From FEN-1073 sp050010135 (GTDB taxonomy: Bacteria; Chloroflexota; Anaerolineae; Anaerolineales; RBG-16-64-43): a stretch of DNA of 34,330 bases. The notes below the pieces were generated by a model. That model worked only from the letters and a program-made list of their open reading frames with translations, searched no databases and was not told where the DNA came from. Position numbers and translations under genes: made by a program. Location of the stretch: NCBI GenBank assembly GCA_050010135.1, contig JBEKLP010000024.1:1-34330 (forward strand). The letters run 5' to 3'. Of the stretch, positions 16,111 through 24,423 are shown one piece after another (position 1 is the stretch's first letter; every line of letters begins with the position of its first letter).

Positions 16111-17473
16111 AGTGCCGGAGATTCTCTCCGGCCGCCTTTTCTTCCTCCAGCACGCCGATCAGATCGTACGGCAGTGCGCCGGTGACGCGGACGCGCACCA
16201 TCGCGCCGGGAGGCGCATCCCCTTCGATCAGCACCACGCCGTCCACTTCCGGCGCATCGCGGTAGGATCGGCCGACGGAAAGACCCTTGCGTCGCCCCTC
16301 CACCAGAACATCGAGCGTCCGGCCCACCCACAAGCGATTCTCCTCAAGCGAGATGCCCTGCTGCAATTCCATCAATCTCTCCCGCCGCTCTTCCTTGAGC
16401 GCGGGAGCGACGTCGTCCGGGAGGTCGGCGCTTGCGGTTCCCTCTTCGCGCGAATACAGGAAACAGCCCACGCGGTCGAAGCGCACTGCGCGGACGAACC
16501 CCAGCAACGCTTCGAACTCCGCTTCACTTTCGCCCGGGAACCCCACGATGAACGCGGTGCGCACGGCCAGGCCGGGCAGGCGCTCCCGCATCCGCTGGAT
16601 CATCCGGCGCGCATCGTCGGGGTTGGCGGGGCGGCGCATGCGGCGCAGGACAGCGGGATGGGCATGCTGCAGCGGGAGGTCGAGATACGGGAGCACTCTC
16701 GGATGGGACGCCATCGCGTCGATCAGGCGATCGCTTACCGCGCCCGGAAAGGCGTACATCACGCGAATCCAATCGATGCGTGGCGCTGCCTCCGCCAGAC
16801 CTTCCAGCAGCGCAGCCAACCCGTCGCGCATTCCGAGGTCGCGTCCGTATGTGGTCGTATCCTGCGCCAGGAGAACCAGCTCGTGCACGCCCCGGTCCTG
16901 GAGCGCCCGCGCCTCGTCGAGAATTCGTTCCATGGGACGGCTCACGGCCGGTCCTTTGATGGCGGGTATGGCACAGAACGCGCAGGGGCGGCCGCAGCCG
17001 TCGGCGATTTTCAGATAGGCGCTGGCGCCGCGCACCGCGATACGAAGCACGCCGCGTTCGTCCTTTCCGGTGGCCGGAGCGGGCGGTAGATGGATCACGG
17101 TCGAGTCGTCAGCGCGGGTGCGTATTTCCTCCAGCACCGCCAGGACGTCCATCCAACGGCGTGTCCCCATCACCCCGTCGAGTCCGGGTACGAGCCGCGC
17201 GAGTTCTCCTCCCATGCGCTGGGAGAGGCAGCCGGCGGCGATCAGCCATTGGCCGGGCCGTTTTTTGGCGGCGAGCTCGCGGAGTGCAGCGAGTGATTCC
17301 TCGCGCGCCGGCTCGATGAAAGCGCAGGTATTCACCACGATCACGTCCGCCAGCACCGGGCGCCGGGCCGGGAGCAACCCCCCGCGCTCGAGCAGCTCAG
17401 CCATCGAATCCGAATCCACCGTATTCTTGGCGCAGCCAAGCGTGAGCAGGAAGTACCGCCGGGGGGATGGCAT
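16109..17473 (-). CDS. rimO: Ribosomal protein S12 methylthiotransferase
   Basis: 454 aa. RimO adds a methylthio group to the conserved Asp of ribosomal protein S12, using two iron-sulfur clusters and SAM. The three domains are present: N-terminal MTTase domain with Cys14 (LGCAKN), Cys50 (VVNTCAFI) and Cys82 (AAGCLS); radical SAM domain with C160-x3-C164-x2-C167 (DGCGRPCAFC); and C-terminal TRAM domain from about 385. LGCAKNTVDS and the lack of tRNA-type markers separate it from MiaB. Its ATG shares one base with the stop of the RodZ-like gene (TGATG), so translation is probably coupled. Last gene of the rplI operon; a palindrome follows the stop. Confidence 0.95.
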   Translation of the reverse strand: MPSPRRYFLLTLGCAKNTVDSDSMAELLERGGLLPARRPVLADVIVVNTCAFIEPAREESLAALRELAAKKRPGQWLIAAGCLSQRMGGELARLVPGLDGVMGTRRWMDVLAVLEEIRTRADDSTVIHLPPAPATGKDERGVLRIAVRGASAYLKIADGCGRPCAFCAIPAIKGPAVSRPMERILDEARALQDRGVHELVLLAQDTTTYGRDLGMRDGLAALLEGLAEAAPRIDWIRVMYAFPGAVSDRLIDAMASHPRVLPYLDLPLQHAHPAVLRRMRRPANPDDARRMIQRMRERLPGLAVRTAFIVGFPGESEAEFEALLGFVRAVRFDRVGCFLYSREEGTASADLPDDVAPALKEERRERLMELQQGISLEENRLWVGRTLDVLVEGRRKGLSVGRSYRDAPEVDGVVLIEGDAPPGAMVRVRVTGALPYDLIGVLEEEKAAGENLRH

Positions 17474-18594
17474 CAGGGTTTTTTCGTGACGGTGAGTGTG
17501 GGCGTGACGGTCGGGGTGGGCGTGATGGTCGGGGTGAGTGTGGCCTCGGGAGTGGGCGTCAGAACGCCTTGCGGTGTGTAGGTAAGCACAACCACTTCCC
17601 CGAACCGCCCGAGCGCCCCCTCGTCGACCCCATTGAAGAGCATGCTGATTCCCGCGCCGTTGCCGGTGGAGATGGTAACTGTTTTTTGGCCGACAAAATC
17701 GTACGTCTCGCCCGGCAGCACGCGGTCGGAGAACTTAATAATCCCGTCTACGTTCACCATGAGATAGGCGCGTTGCAGCACGGTGATGTGGATGCGCACA
17801 TCCGTGTACACTCCCCCCAGCGGGGTGGGAAAGGATGTAGGAGATGGAGTCGCCACCGAGATCGTTCCCGGGAGGACAATATTTTCCGTTGGGGTTTCTC
17901 CGGGGGCGATTTCCACCGTTCCGGACGGCGTGAGTTCACCGGTCGCGTTTTCGACGGTTCCGGACGGAGTCGCTCTGCCCGGCGCGGGGGATTCCGTCAC
18001 CGTTTCCGATCCGACGGCAAGCAAGGGTCCGGTGACCGTCAACTCGGGGGTGGCGGCGAAACTCACAATCATGGAGTATCCGCCCCACGCCAGGAGTGCG
18101 ACGATGATTACGGCGATGATGCCGCCGAAAATCCGGTCGAAACGGAACCATTCGCGGACGATCGACCGGTCGGAGAGCGCTCGCGGCCGGGCGTACGTTT
18201 CCGGCCGGGGAACAGTCGGAACGCCGGTGGAGGGATTCTCGCGGAAGGGTGAGACCGGTTCGGTCGCCGGGTTGGGAGCGGTGCGCGGGGCGGGAGTTGG
18301 CGCGGAGGAGGCGGAAGGAATCGGCGGGGGAATCGTTGGAGGGGGCGGACTCGCCGGTTTCGGTTTCGTCCCGCCCGTCCGTGAAGCGACCTCTTCGGGA
18401 GTGATTCCCAGAAATGTGGTGTAGTTGCGGATGAAACCGCGCACCTGAGCCACCGAGGGGATGGCGCTCAGGTCGTCGGCTTCGATGGCTTTCAGGTGTT
18501 TGACATGGATATGGGTATGCCTCTCGACCTCTTCGATGGTTAATCCGAGAGACTCCCTTTTCTGGCGGAGGAGGCTGCCAAGTGATTCGGCCAT
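17473..18594 (-). CDS. RodZ-like helix-turn-helix membrane protein
   Basis: 373 aa. An N-terminal HTH (about 5-70: SLGSLLRQKRESLGLTIEEVERHTHI) of the RodZ HTH_25 type, a Pro/Ser-rich cytoplasmic linker (75-150), one membrane helix near 155-178, and an outside part with a DUF4115-like beta domain (about 250-340), ending in a TPTxTPT tail. RodZ helps place MreB for rod shape; many relatives outside Proteobacteria are simply called HTH/DUF4115 proteins, so a shape role is inference and no mre genes are in view. Lies between rplI (33 bases) and rimO (1-base overlap) in one operon. Confidence 0.85.
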   Translation of the reverse strand: MAESLGSLLRQKRESLGLTIEEVERHTHIHVKHLKAIEADDLSAIPSVAQVRGFIRNYTTFLGITPEEVASRTGGTKPKPASPPPPTIPPPIPSASSAPTPAPRTAPNPATEPVSPFRENPSTGVPTVPRPETYARPRALSDRSIVREWFRFDRIFGGIIAVIIVALLAWGGYSMIVSFAATPELTVTGPLLAVGSETVTESPAPGRATPSGTVENATGELTPSGTVEIAPGETPTENIVLPGTISVATPSPTSFPTPLGGVYTDVRIHITVLQRAYLMVNVDGIIKFSDRVLPGETYDFVGQKTVTISTGNGAGISMLFNGVDEGALGRFGEVVVLTYTPQGVLTPTPEATLTPTITPTPTVTPTLTVTKKP

Positions 18595-18627
18595 GAGCCG
18601 CCGTGCCTTTGGTTGGAAAGCGACGGA

Positions 18628-19134
18628 TTACTCGGTGGATGCGGGCGGCGCGGCGGGGACGGGTGCCACAACGGCCGCTTGTCCTTCTTCGCCCTCGCCT
18701 CTGACCACGACCACAACCTCCGGGATGAGATCCACCGTCAGCCGGATGGGAACTTTGTGGGTACCCAACTCGCGCAGCGGCTGGTGTGCGATGTGGCGGC
18801 GGTCGATGTGGATGCCGGTCTCGCGTTCGATGGCGGCGGAGATGTCGCCGGTGGTGATCGACCCGAACAGGCGGCCGGTCTCGCCGGCGCGCGCGGAAAA
18901 GTTCAGCGTGACCGCGGTCAGTTTTTCCGCCACAGAGCCCATTTCCTGATTGAGGCGGGTGCGGTCGGCCATGGCCGCAGAACGGATGCGTTCCGCCTGC
19001 TTGATTACGCCCGGCGTGGCCAGAACTGCCAGTTTTTGCGGGAGGAGAAAGTTGCGGCCGTATCCGTCGGCAACCTTCTTCACGTCCCCCGCCCGTCCAA
19101 GTTTGTATACGTCTTTGAGGAGGAGTACTTTCAT
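18628..19134 (-). CDS. rplI: 50S ribosomal protein L9
   Basis: 168 aa. The N-terminal rRNA-binding domain is textbook: MKVLLLKDVYKLGRAGDVKKVADGYGRNFLLPQKLA, then the long connecting helix and the C-terminal domain (GSITTGDISAAIE...). About 20 extra residues rich in Ala, Pro and Glu follow, making it longer than the usual ~150. It begins the operon rplI - rodZ-like - rimO; rpsF, ssb, rpsR or dnaB, its common neighbours, are absent. The start at 19134 is set by the conserved first residues. A promoter and a leader hairpin lie upstream. Confidence 0.97.
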   Translation of the reverse strand: MKVLLLKDVYKLGRAGDVKKVADGYGRNFLLPQKLAVLATPGVIKQAERIRSAAMADRTRLNQEMGSVAEKLTAVTLNFSARAGETGRLFGSITTGDISAAIERETGIHIDRRHIAHQPLRELGTHKVPIRLTVDLIPEVVVVVRGEGEEGQAAVVAPVPAAPPASTE

Positions 19135-19183
19135 CGTCAAGCCCTTTCCTGGGTAACGGGCGCATCTAGCGCTCCGAAGATTC

Positions 19184-19202
19184 GGCCTCCCGAGGGGAGG
19201 CC
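19184..19202 (-). other. Hairpin in the rplI leader
   Basis: ggcctcc (19184-19190) pairs with ggaggcc (19196-19202) over a 5-base loop, between promoter and start of rplI in a leader of about 90 bases. It could be an autoregulatory or stability element; no known L9 leader motif is recognised. Confidence 0.45.
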
Positions 19203-19231
19203 GCCGGCGAAGGGTACAACGCCGAGGGCGG

Positions 19232-19260
19232 ATTTTACCAGAGGCGCCAAAGGGGGTCAA
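19232..19260 (-). promoter_or_regulatory. Promoter of the rplI - rodZ-like - rimO operon
   Basis: Minus strand: TTGACC (19255-19260), 17-base spacer, TAAAAT (19232-19237), with TGG directly before the -10 so that it reads TGGTAAAAT. It is the closest to consensus of the minus-strand promoters. Confidence 0.75.
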
Positions 19261-19286
19261 TCGGCAGCCCCTGACGGCTTGCCCCC

Positions 19287-19401
19287 CCATCCTCCCTCCC
19301 CTTTTTCCCCTCCCTCCTTCCCGTATAACGGGAAGGAGGGAGGGGCATACGAGGATTCATCTTACATATGGAACCAAGCTAGGGGTAGGAGGATGGGATG
19401 G
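19287..19401. repeat. Nested inverted-repeat element, copy C
   Basis: Outer arms 19287-19302 (ccatcctccctcccct) and 19381-19396 pair at 15 of 16. The inner hairpin 19307-19324 (cccctccctccttcccgt) with 19328-19345 is a perfect 18-bp stem with a 3-base loop. The right spacer contains gaggattc (shared with B) and ggaacca (shared with D). The end aggatgggatgg is common to B, C and D. Confidence 0.85.
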
Positions 19402-19486
19402 AGCCGGAATTAGTCCGAGGCGGCGGGGAATGAAACGCCCGCCTTTAGAAAATCGCGGGCGGGCTATATGTTGCAGTGCTTTGAAT

Positions 19487-19602
19487 CATCGTGTGGCGTT
19501 CGCGCGGGGATGAATCCCCGCGCTAGGACACGATGTCCCTCCTGGGCTGATGCATTATTTCTCAGCCCGCGAATGCGGGCTTCGTATCCGAGCGCCACGA
19601 TT
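19487..19602. repeat. Multi-hairpin palindromic element
   Basis: Outer arms tcgtgtggcg (19489-19498) and cgccacga (19593-19600) enclose two hairpins: gcgcgggg/ccccgcgc (19502-19523) and agcccgc/gcgggct with loop gaat (19564-19581). A competing pairing gggctga/tcagccc (19544-19568) also exists. The cloverleaf-like shape and noncoding position next to the glucosidase gene suggest a mobile or REP-like repeat unit. Only one copy is in the window. Confidence 0.6.
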
Positions 19603-19638
19603 TATCGCGGCGCTGCTCTGCACGCGGTGTATCGACCC

Positions 19639-20988
19639 CTACTCGTCGAGACCGTTTTGCTGAATCACGTCGCGGTACCAGCGCGCGCTAAGCTTGGGAA
19701 TCCGGCGCATGGCTTTGTAATCGACGCGGACGATTCCGAAACGCGGCTCCAGCCCATTGGCCCATTCGAAATTGTCCATCAGGCTCCAGACGTAATACCC
19801 GCGCACGTTGCAGCCTTCGGTGATGGCGCGATGCGTCGCGCGGATATGTCCGCGCAGATAATCCACCCGCCCCCAATCTTCCACGTATCCTTTGGGATCC
19901 GGTCGGTCTTCGAGCGCGCAGCCGTTTTCGGTGATATAGACCGGTGGGTTGCCGTAGCAGTCCCGGATTCCTTCCAATACCTGGGTCAATCCCTGCGGAT
20001 TTATCCCCCATCCCAGGAAAGTCTTTCCCATTCCGGGGGAGCTGTATTCCACTTTGGTGGCCTTGAAAAATCCGGCGCGGGCGCTGGCGTCGATAAGCTG
20101 CGTGCTGTAATGATTGACCCCCACAAAATCGATCGGACGCGATATTTGTTCCATGTCGCCCGCATGCACATCCGGTTTCATCGGCCCGATCCAATCCAGC
20201 ATCGACTTCGCGTACCGGCCCTTGAAGACCGCATCGAAGAACAATCCCTGGCTGCTGGAATATACCCGGTCGCAGGCGGCGGTATCTTCCTTCGAGTCGG
20301 AGGCCGGCACGATGTTGGGATGATCCAATACAATGCCGATCTTTCCGTGGTAGCCGCCTTGGCGATAGGCATCCACCGCCTTGCCATGGCCAAGCAGCAG
20401 ATGGTGCGCGGCGGCGTAGCCCCGGCTGTAATCGGAGATGCCCGGCGGAAAATCCCCGGTGGCGTAGCCGAGAAAAGCGACGATGAAGGGTTCATTATGC
20501 GTGGCCCACATCGCCATACGGTCGCCGAGCCGGTCAAAGACGACCCGGGCGTAGTCCGCGAACCAATCCGCGCTGTCCCGGTTGGACCAGCCGCCGAGAT
20601 CCTCCAGCGCTTGCGGAAAATCCCAATGGTTGAGCGTGGCGTTGGGCGCGATCCCGGCCTGAAGGAGTTTATCCACCAAACGGTCGTAGAATCCCAGGCC
20701 TTTGGGGTTGACTTTTCCGCGCCCTTCGGGGAGCACGCGCGTCCAGGCGATCGAAAACCGGTACGACTTCAGCCCAAGTTCTTCCATCAGCGCCACGTCC
20801 TTCGGCATCAGCCGGTAGTGGTCGCAGGCATCGTCGCCCGTATCTCCGTTGCGGATTGTATACTTGCGATGCGTAAACCGGTCCCATACGCTCTCCCCCT
20901 TGCCGTCCTTGTTCCACGATCCTTCGATCTGATAGGCGGCGGTCGACGCCCCCCAGAGGAATCCTTCCGGAAAGATCAAATGCCCCAT
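19639..20988 (-). CDS. GH1 family beta-glucosidase
   Basis: 449 aa, standard size. It hydrolyses terminal beta-glucosidic (or related beta-glycosidic) bonds with retention. N-terminal signature FPEGFLWGASTAAYQIEG, acid/base Glu166 in ATHNEPF, nucleophile Glu354 in YITENG, and WSLMDNFEWANGLEPRFGI near the end are all intact. No signal peptide, so cytoplasmic. SD GGAGG is 4 bases before the ATG at 20988. It stands alone, divergent from the phosphoesterase at 21084; no sugar transporter or regulator is next to it, so the natural sugar is uncertain. A multi-hairpin repeat follows its stop. Confidence 0.95.
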   Translation of the reverse strand: MGHLIFPEGFLWGASTAAYQIEGSWNKDGKGESVWDRFTHRKYTIRNGDTGDDACDHYRLMPKDVALMEELGLKSYRFSIAWTRVLPEGRGKVNPKGLGFYDRLVDKLLQAGIAPNATLNHWDFPQALEDLGGWSNRDSADWFADYARVVFDRLGDRMAMWATHNEPFIVAFLGYATGDFPPGISDYSRGYAAAHHLLLGHGKAVDAYRQGGYHGKIGIVLDHPNIVPASDSKEDTAACDRVYSSSQGLFFDAVFKGRYAKSMLDWIGPMKPDVHAGDMEQISRPIDFVGVNHYSTQLIDASARAGFFKATKVEYSSPGMGKTFLGWGINPQGLTQVLEGIRDCYGNPPVYITENGCALEDRPDPKGYVEDWGRVDYLRGHIRATHRAITEGCNVRGYYVWSLMDNFEWANGLEPRFGIVRVDYKAMRRIPKLSARWYRDVIQQNGLDE

Positions 20989-21079
20989 AGAACCTCCAAT
21001 GGATTTCTCCTGCCCTGCCCGCGTCTCTCCAATCGAGCATCGCGCAAGTCCGCATTATACAACCCCAGCCCGCCCGAGG

Positions 21080-21085
21080 TAGAAT
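21080..21085 (+). promoter_or_regulatory. Possible -10 for the membrane phosphoesterase gene
   Basis: TAGAAT preceded by GG (GGTAGAAT), resembling the other -10 words here. It overlaps the first ATG (21084), so transcription could start at or near the in-frame ATG at 21093. Confidence 0.35.
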
Positions 21086-22229
21086 GGAGCCTATGGGAAG
21101 CTCCAACTTCTCCGACCGGAAATGGTTCCCCGGCACATACGAAGGACCGTTCCACGTTTTAATTCAACTGGCTCAACGGATCGAGCGCCTGCCCTGGCCT
21201 GTGTTCGCGCTGCTTCTCCTGGTGCTGGCATTGCTTCCCAGCCGGGGCTCCCCGCCGCACGCAGCGATCCTGCTGGCGTTCTTTCTTTCCGATTGGGCGC
21301 TGATCGCGGCCCTGCCGGCGGCGCAGAAATCTTTCGGGCCCGCCAAACCTCCGGCGCTGCTGATGGCGATTCTGCGCATGCCGTTTGCCTACCTGCCCCT
21401 GCCATGGTTTTTGTTGTTTCAGGCGATGGGAACTTTCCTGGCAATTTACGCCTTCTGGGTGGAGCCGCACCGCCTGACCGTTATGCGCCAAACCCTTATC
21501 AGTCCGAAGCTGCCTCCGGGACCGCCGTTGCGGCTTCTGCACTTGGCGGACCTGCACCTGGAGCGGATGACCAAACGCGAGGAGGAGCTTCAGCGGCTAA
21601 TCCACGATCTGAAGCCGGATCTCATTCTCTTTTCCGGCGATTTCCTGAACCTTTCGTTCGTGGTGGATCCGGAAGCCTGGGCCGACGTCCGATCGCTGCT
21701 GGAAGAATGGAAGGCGCCGCTGGGAACATTCACCGTTTCCGGCAGCCCGCCGGTGGACCAACCGCAGGTGCTGCCGCATCTTCTGGAAGGCTTCACCCAC
21801 ATCCACTCCCTGCACGGGGAGAAGGTCGCCATCCGCCACAACGGGCGCGAGTTCGATCTGGTCGGCTTGGATTGCACGCATAAACCGTTTCTCGACGAAC
21901 CCAAGATGCTCGCGGCGCTCGGCGGACGCAGCGACCGATTCACGATTCTGTTGTATCACACGCCCGATCTCGCGCCGGAAGCCGCCGTGGCCGGCGTGGA
22001 CCTGATGCTCAGCGGCCACACGCACGGCGGGCAGGTGCGCATCCCCGGGATGGGCGCGGTCTATGCCTCCTCGCTCTACGGGAAGCGCTTCGAGGTGGGT
22101 CGTTACCTCCTCGATCGGATGACGCTCTATGTCAGCCGGGGGATCGGCATGGAAGGCCTGAGCGCCCCCCGCATCCGGTTCCTCTGCCCGCCGGAAATCA
22201 CGCTATGGGAGATCAGCGGGACGGGCTGA
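21084..22229 (+). CDS. Membrane-anchored metallophosphoesterase with altered GNHD motif
   Basis: 381 aa. Three or four hydrophobic segments (about 38-52, 60-80, 92-125) precede a calcineurin-like domain from about 148, the YkuE-like layout. Metal motifs: Asp156-x-His158 (LADLHLE), Gly-Asp186 (FSGDFLN), His292 (YHTPD) and GHTHGGQ (His312, His314). The expected GNHD/E block between the second and fourth motifs is replaced by VSGSPPVDQ (about 219-226), so the metal-bridging Asn and general-acid His are missing. It may be weak, inactive or use another residue. ATG 21084 has GAGGT before it; ATG 21093 is an alternative if the -10 at 21080 is real. Divergent from the glucosidase. Confidence 0.82.
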   Translation: MEPMGSSNFSDRKWFPGTYEGPFHVLIQLAQRIERLPWPVFALLLLVLALLPSRGSPPHAAILLAFFLSDWALIAALPAAQKSFGPAKPPALLMAILRMPFAYLPLPWFLLFQAMGTFLAIYAFWVEPHRLTVMRQTLISPKLPPGPPLRLLHLADLHLERMTKREEELQRLIHDLKPDLILFSGDFLNLSFVVDPEAWADVRSLLEEWKAPLGTFTVSGSPPVDQPQVLPHLLEGFTHIHSLHGEKVAIRHNGREFDLVGLDCTHKPFLDEPKMLAALGGRSDRFTILLYHTPDLAPEAAVAGVDLMLSGHTHGGQVRIPGMGAVYASSLYGKRFEVGRYLLDRMTLYVSRGIGMEGLSAPRIRFLCPPEITLWEISGTG

Positions 22230-22323
22230 TTCTGCTCCTTTCTTTTTCCACCCTATCTCACCACCCCAATCCCCTCCTCAGACTCTTTTCGGAGACATGA
22301 TCCCGCTAAGCTGGAGCGGTGTC

Positions 22324-22439
22324 CCATCCCATCCCTCCACCCCTATCCCCTCCTCCCTTCCCGTATCACGGGAAGGGAGGAGGGGGAGAACTTACGCGAT
22401 GAGTGTTGGAACCAACGAAAGGGAGGAAGGATGGGATGG
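22324..22439. repeat. Nested inverted-repeat element, copy D
   Basis: Outer arms 22324-22344 and 22419-22439 pair at 18 of 21. The inner hairpin 22347-22364 (cccctcctcccttcccgt) with 22368-22385 is a perfect 18-bp stem with a 3-base loop. ggaacca in the right spacer is shared with C. Pieces like the left arm also occur at about 22249-22280 and 22487-22504, so this 300-base gap may hold remains of older copies. No gene is seen in 22230-22527. Confidence 0.85.
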
Positions 22440-22509
22440 CAATAAACGAACTACCGAACCATGATTTAGGCTGTCGTACCACGATCCCCTCCCCTTCCCT
22501 CCTTCAAAA

Positions 22510-22518
22510 TGGTAAAGT
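22510..22518 (+). promoter_or_regulatory. Extended -10 directly before the radical-SAM gene
   Basis: TGGTAAAGT ends 9 bases before the GTG start at 22528, and no SD is present. This suggests a leaderless or nearly leaderless transcript. Confidence 0.45.
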
Positions 22519-22527
22519 TGCTTCACT

Positions 22528-24423
22528 GTGAACTCCGACACGATCTCCCGCATTCTTCCGCGCATTCTGCCGCAAGTGGAAAAGCCAAGCCGCTATACCG
22601 GCGGCGAGCTTAATCAATCCATCAAGGATTGGGATTCCACGCCGGTGCGGATCGCGCTGCTGTTTCCGGATATCTACGATATCGGGATGTCAAATCTCGG
22701 GCTGGCTGTGTTGTATGAAATCATCAACGCCCGACCCGAGGCGCTCGCCGAACGGGTTTACCTGCCGTGGAGCGACATGGAAACAGCGATGAAGCGTGAG
22801 GGGATCCCGCTCTACTCGCTCGAGAGCCGCCGCCCGGTTGCGGATTTCGACCTGGTTGGGATCACGCTCCCGTACGAATCGCTCTACACCAACGCACTGC
22901 ATGCCCTGCACCTGGCAGGGATCCCGCTCCGCGCCGCCGAGCGCGGGGAAAATCATCCGCTCATCGTGGGCGGCGGGCACGGCGTGTTCAACCCCGAGCC
23001 GATGGCGGAATTCTTCGATGCCCTCGCCGTCGGTGAAGGCGAGGAGTTGATTCTCGACCTGATCGAAATAATTCGTTGGCGCAAACGTAGCGGCGAGTCG
23101 CGTCTCGCCACGACCCATCGCCTGGCGGGTATCTGGGGAATGTACGTGCCTGCGTTTTACCGGCCGGAATACTACACCGATGGGACGATTGCCCGCGTTG
23201 CGCCGATCCCGGAATCCGGGGATGGAAACCAAGGAACACCTTTCCCGATCGTCAAACGGATCGTCCCGCGCCTGCCGCCGCCCCCGGTGCGACCGGTCGT
23301 CCCGTACCTCGAGACCGTGCACAACCGCTACGCGATCGAGATCATGCGCGGTTGCACGCGCGGCTGCCGCTTCTGCCAGGCCGGGCACGTCACCCGGCCG
23401 ATCCGCGAGCGGCCGGTGGAAGAGATCGTCTCTTCCATTAATCTCGCCCTCCGGAACACCGGTTACGAGGAGGTGGCGCTGCTCTCGCTTTCCTCCTCGG
23501 ATTACTCGCGCATCGCCGAGCTGGTGCGCGCGCTCGGCGTAAAATTCGGCGGTTCGCGGCTGCGCATCTCGCTCCCTTCGCTGCGGATCGAAACCGTCTC
23601 GGTCGACTTGGTTGAGGCGCTGCGGTCCAGCCGCGGCGGGAATTTTACGCTCGCGCCGGAAGCGGCAACCGATTCCATGCGTGCGATACTCAACAAACCG
23701 ATCGCCGCGCAACAGCTGATCGAAACCGTGCGCGAGATCTACAGCCGCAAATGGACGACGGTCAAACTGTATTTCATGATCGGCCACCCGCGGGAAACGA
23801 AGGCGGACGTGCGCGCAATCGCCGAGCTGGCTCGCGCGGTCCTGGCCGAGGGGCGGCGGAGCTTGGGTCGCCGGGCCGAGGTGCATGCCGGGGTGAGCAC
23901 GCTCATTCCCAAGGCGCACACGCCTTTCCAATGGATGGCCATGGACAGCCGCGAACGGATCCTCGCCAAGCAGGATCTCCTCCGGCGCGAGCTGCGCGGC
24001 CCCGGACTCAAGCTCGACCTCACCCCTCCCGACGTGACGCTGCTGGAGGCGGAACTGGCGCGCGGAGACCGGCGGCTGGCGAATGTGATCGAGCGCGCTT
24101 GGCAAGCGGGCGCGCGCTTCGACGCCTGGTCCGACCGATTTCAACCCGCGGCCTGGCATTCGGCGTTCGAGGAATCCCGGATCGATCCGGCCTTTTACAC
24201 CGGCCGCGAGCGGAGCGCGGATGAAATTTTCCCATGGGATCATATTAATGTAGGCGTCCGCAAGGACTACCTGCGCCGCGAGTACGAAGCCAGCCTCGAA
24301 GGCCGCACCCGCGGCGACTGCCGCGAGGAGTGTTTCGGGTGCGGGATCCTCACCACCTTCCGGGAATTGCGCGACGCGTTGCCCGAGGAAGCCCAATTTT
24401 GCCCAACGGTCCGCCCGGGATGA
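22528..24423 (+). CDS. TIGR03960-type radical SAM protein
   Basis: 631 aa, starting with GTG. An N-terminal B12-binding-like region (about 40-190, IALLFPDIYDIGMSNLGLAVLY, and LIVGGGHGVFNPEPMAEFFDA) is followed by the radical SAM core with C276-x3-C280-x2-C283 (MRGCTRGCRFCQAGHVTRP), and a C-terminal Cys group (DCREECFGCGI). This matches the family that is almost always beside, or fused to, a DUF2344 protein, as here (4-base overlap with the next gene). The family's reaction is unestablished; a link to tRNA or ribosome-related modification is often guessed. No SD before the GTG; an extended -10 stands 9 bases upstream. Confidence 0.9.
   Translation: MNSDTISRILPRILPQVEKPSRYTGGELNQSIKDWDSTPVRIALLFPDIYDIGMSNLGLAVLYEIINARPEALAERVYLPWSDMETAMKREGIPLYSLESRRPVADFDLVGITLPYESLYTNALHALHLAGIPLRAAERGENHPLIVGGGHGVFNPEPMAEFFDALAVGEGEELILDLIEIIRWRKRSGESRLATTHRLAGIWGMYVPAFYRPEYYTDGTIARVAPIPESGDGNQGTPFPIVKRIVPRLPPPPVRPVVPYLETVHNRYAIEIMRGCTRGCRFCQAGHVTRPIRERPVEEIVSSINLALRNTGYEEVALLSLSSSDYSRIAELVRALGVKFGGSRLRISLPSLRIETVSVDLVEALRSSRGGNFTLAPEAATDSMRAILNKPIAAQQLIETVREIYSRKWTTVKLYFMIGHPRETKADVRAIAELARAVLAEGRRSLGRRAEVHAGVSTLIPKAHTPFQWMAMDSRERILAKQDLLRRELRGPGLKLDLTPPDVTLLEAELARGDRRLANVIERAWQAGARFDAWSDRFQPAAWHSAFEESRIDPAFYTGRERSADEIFPWDHINVGVRKDYLRREYEASLEGRTRGDCREECFGCGILTTFRELRDALPEEAQFCPTVRPG

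Noticed and set aside
19468..21162. 564-codon plus-strand frame opposite the beta-glucosidase
   Set aside because: The GH1 gene has both catalytic glutamates and a good SD; this frame lacks any recognisable feature.
22690..24396. 568-codon minus-strand frame opposite the radical-SAM gene
   Set aside because: Antisense of a clearly conserved gene, with no domain.
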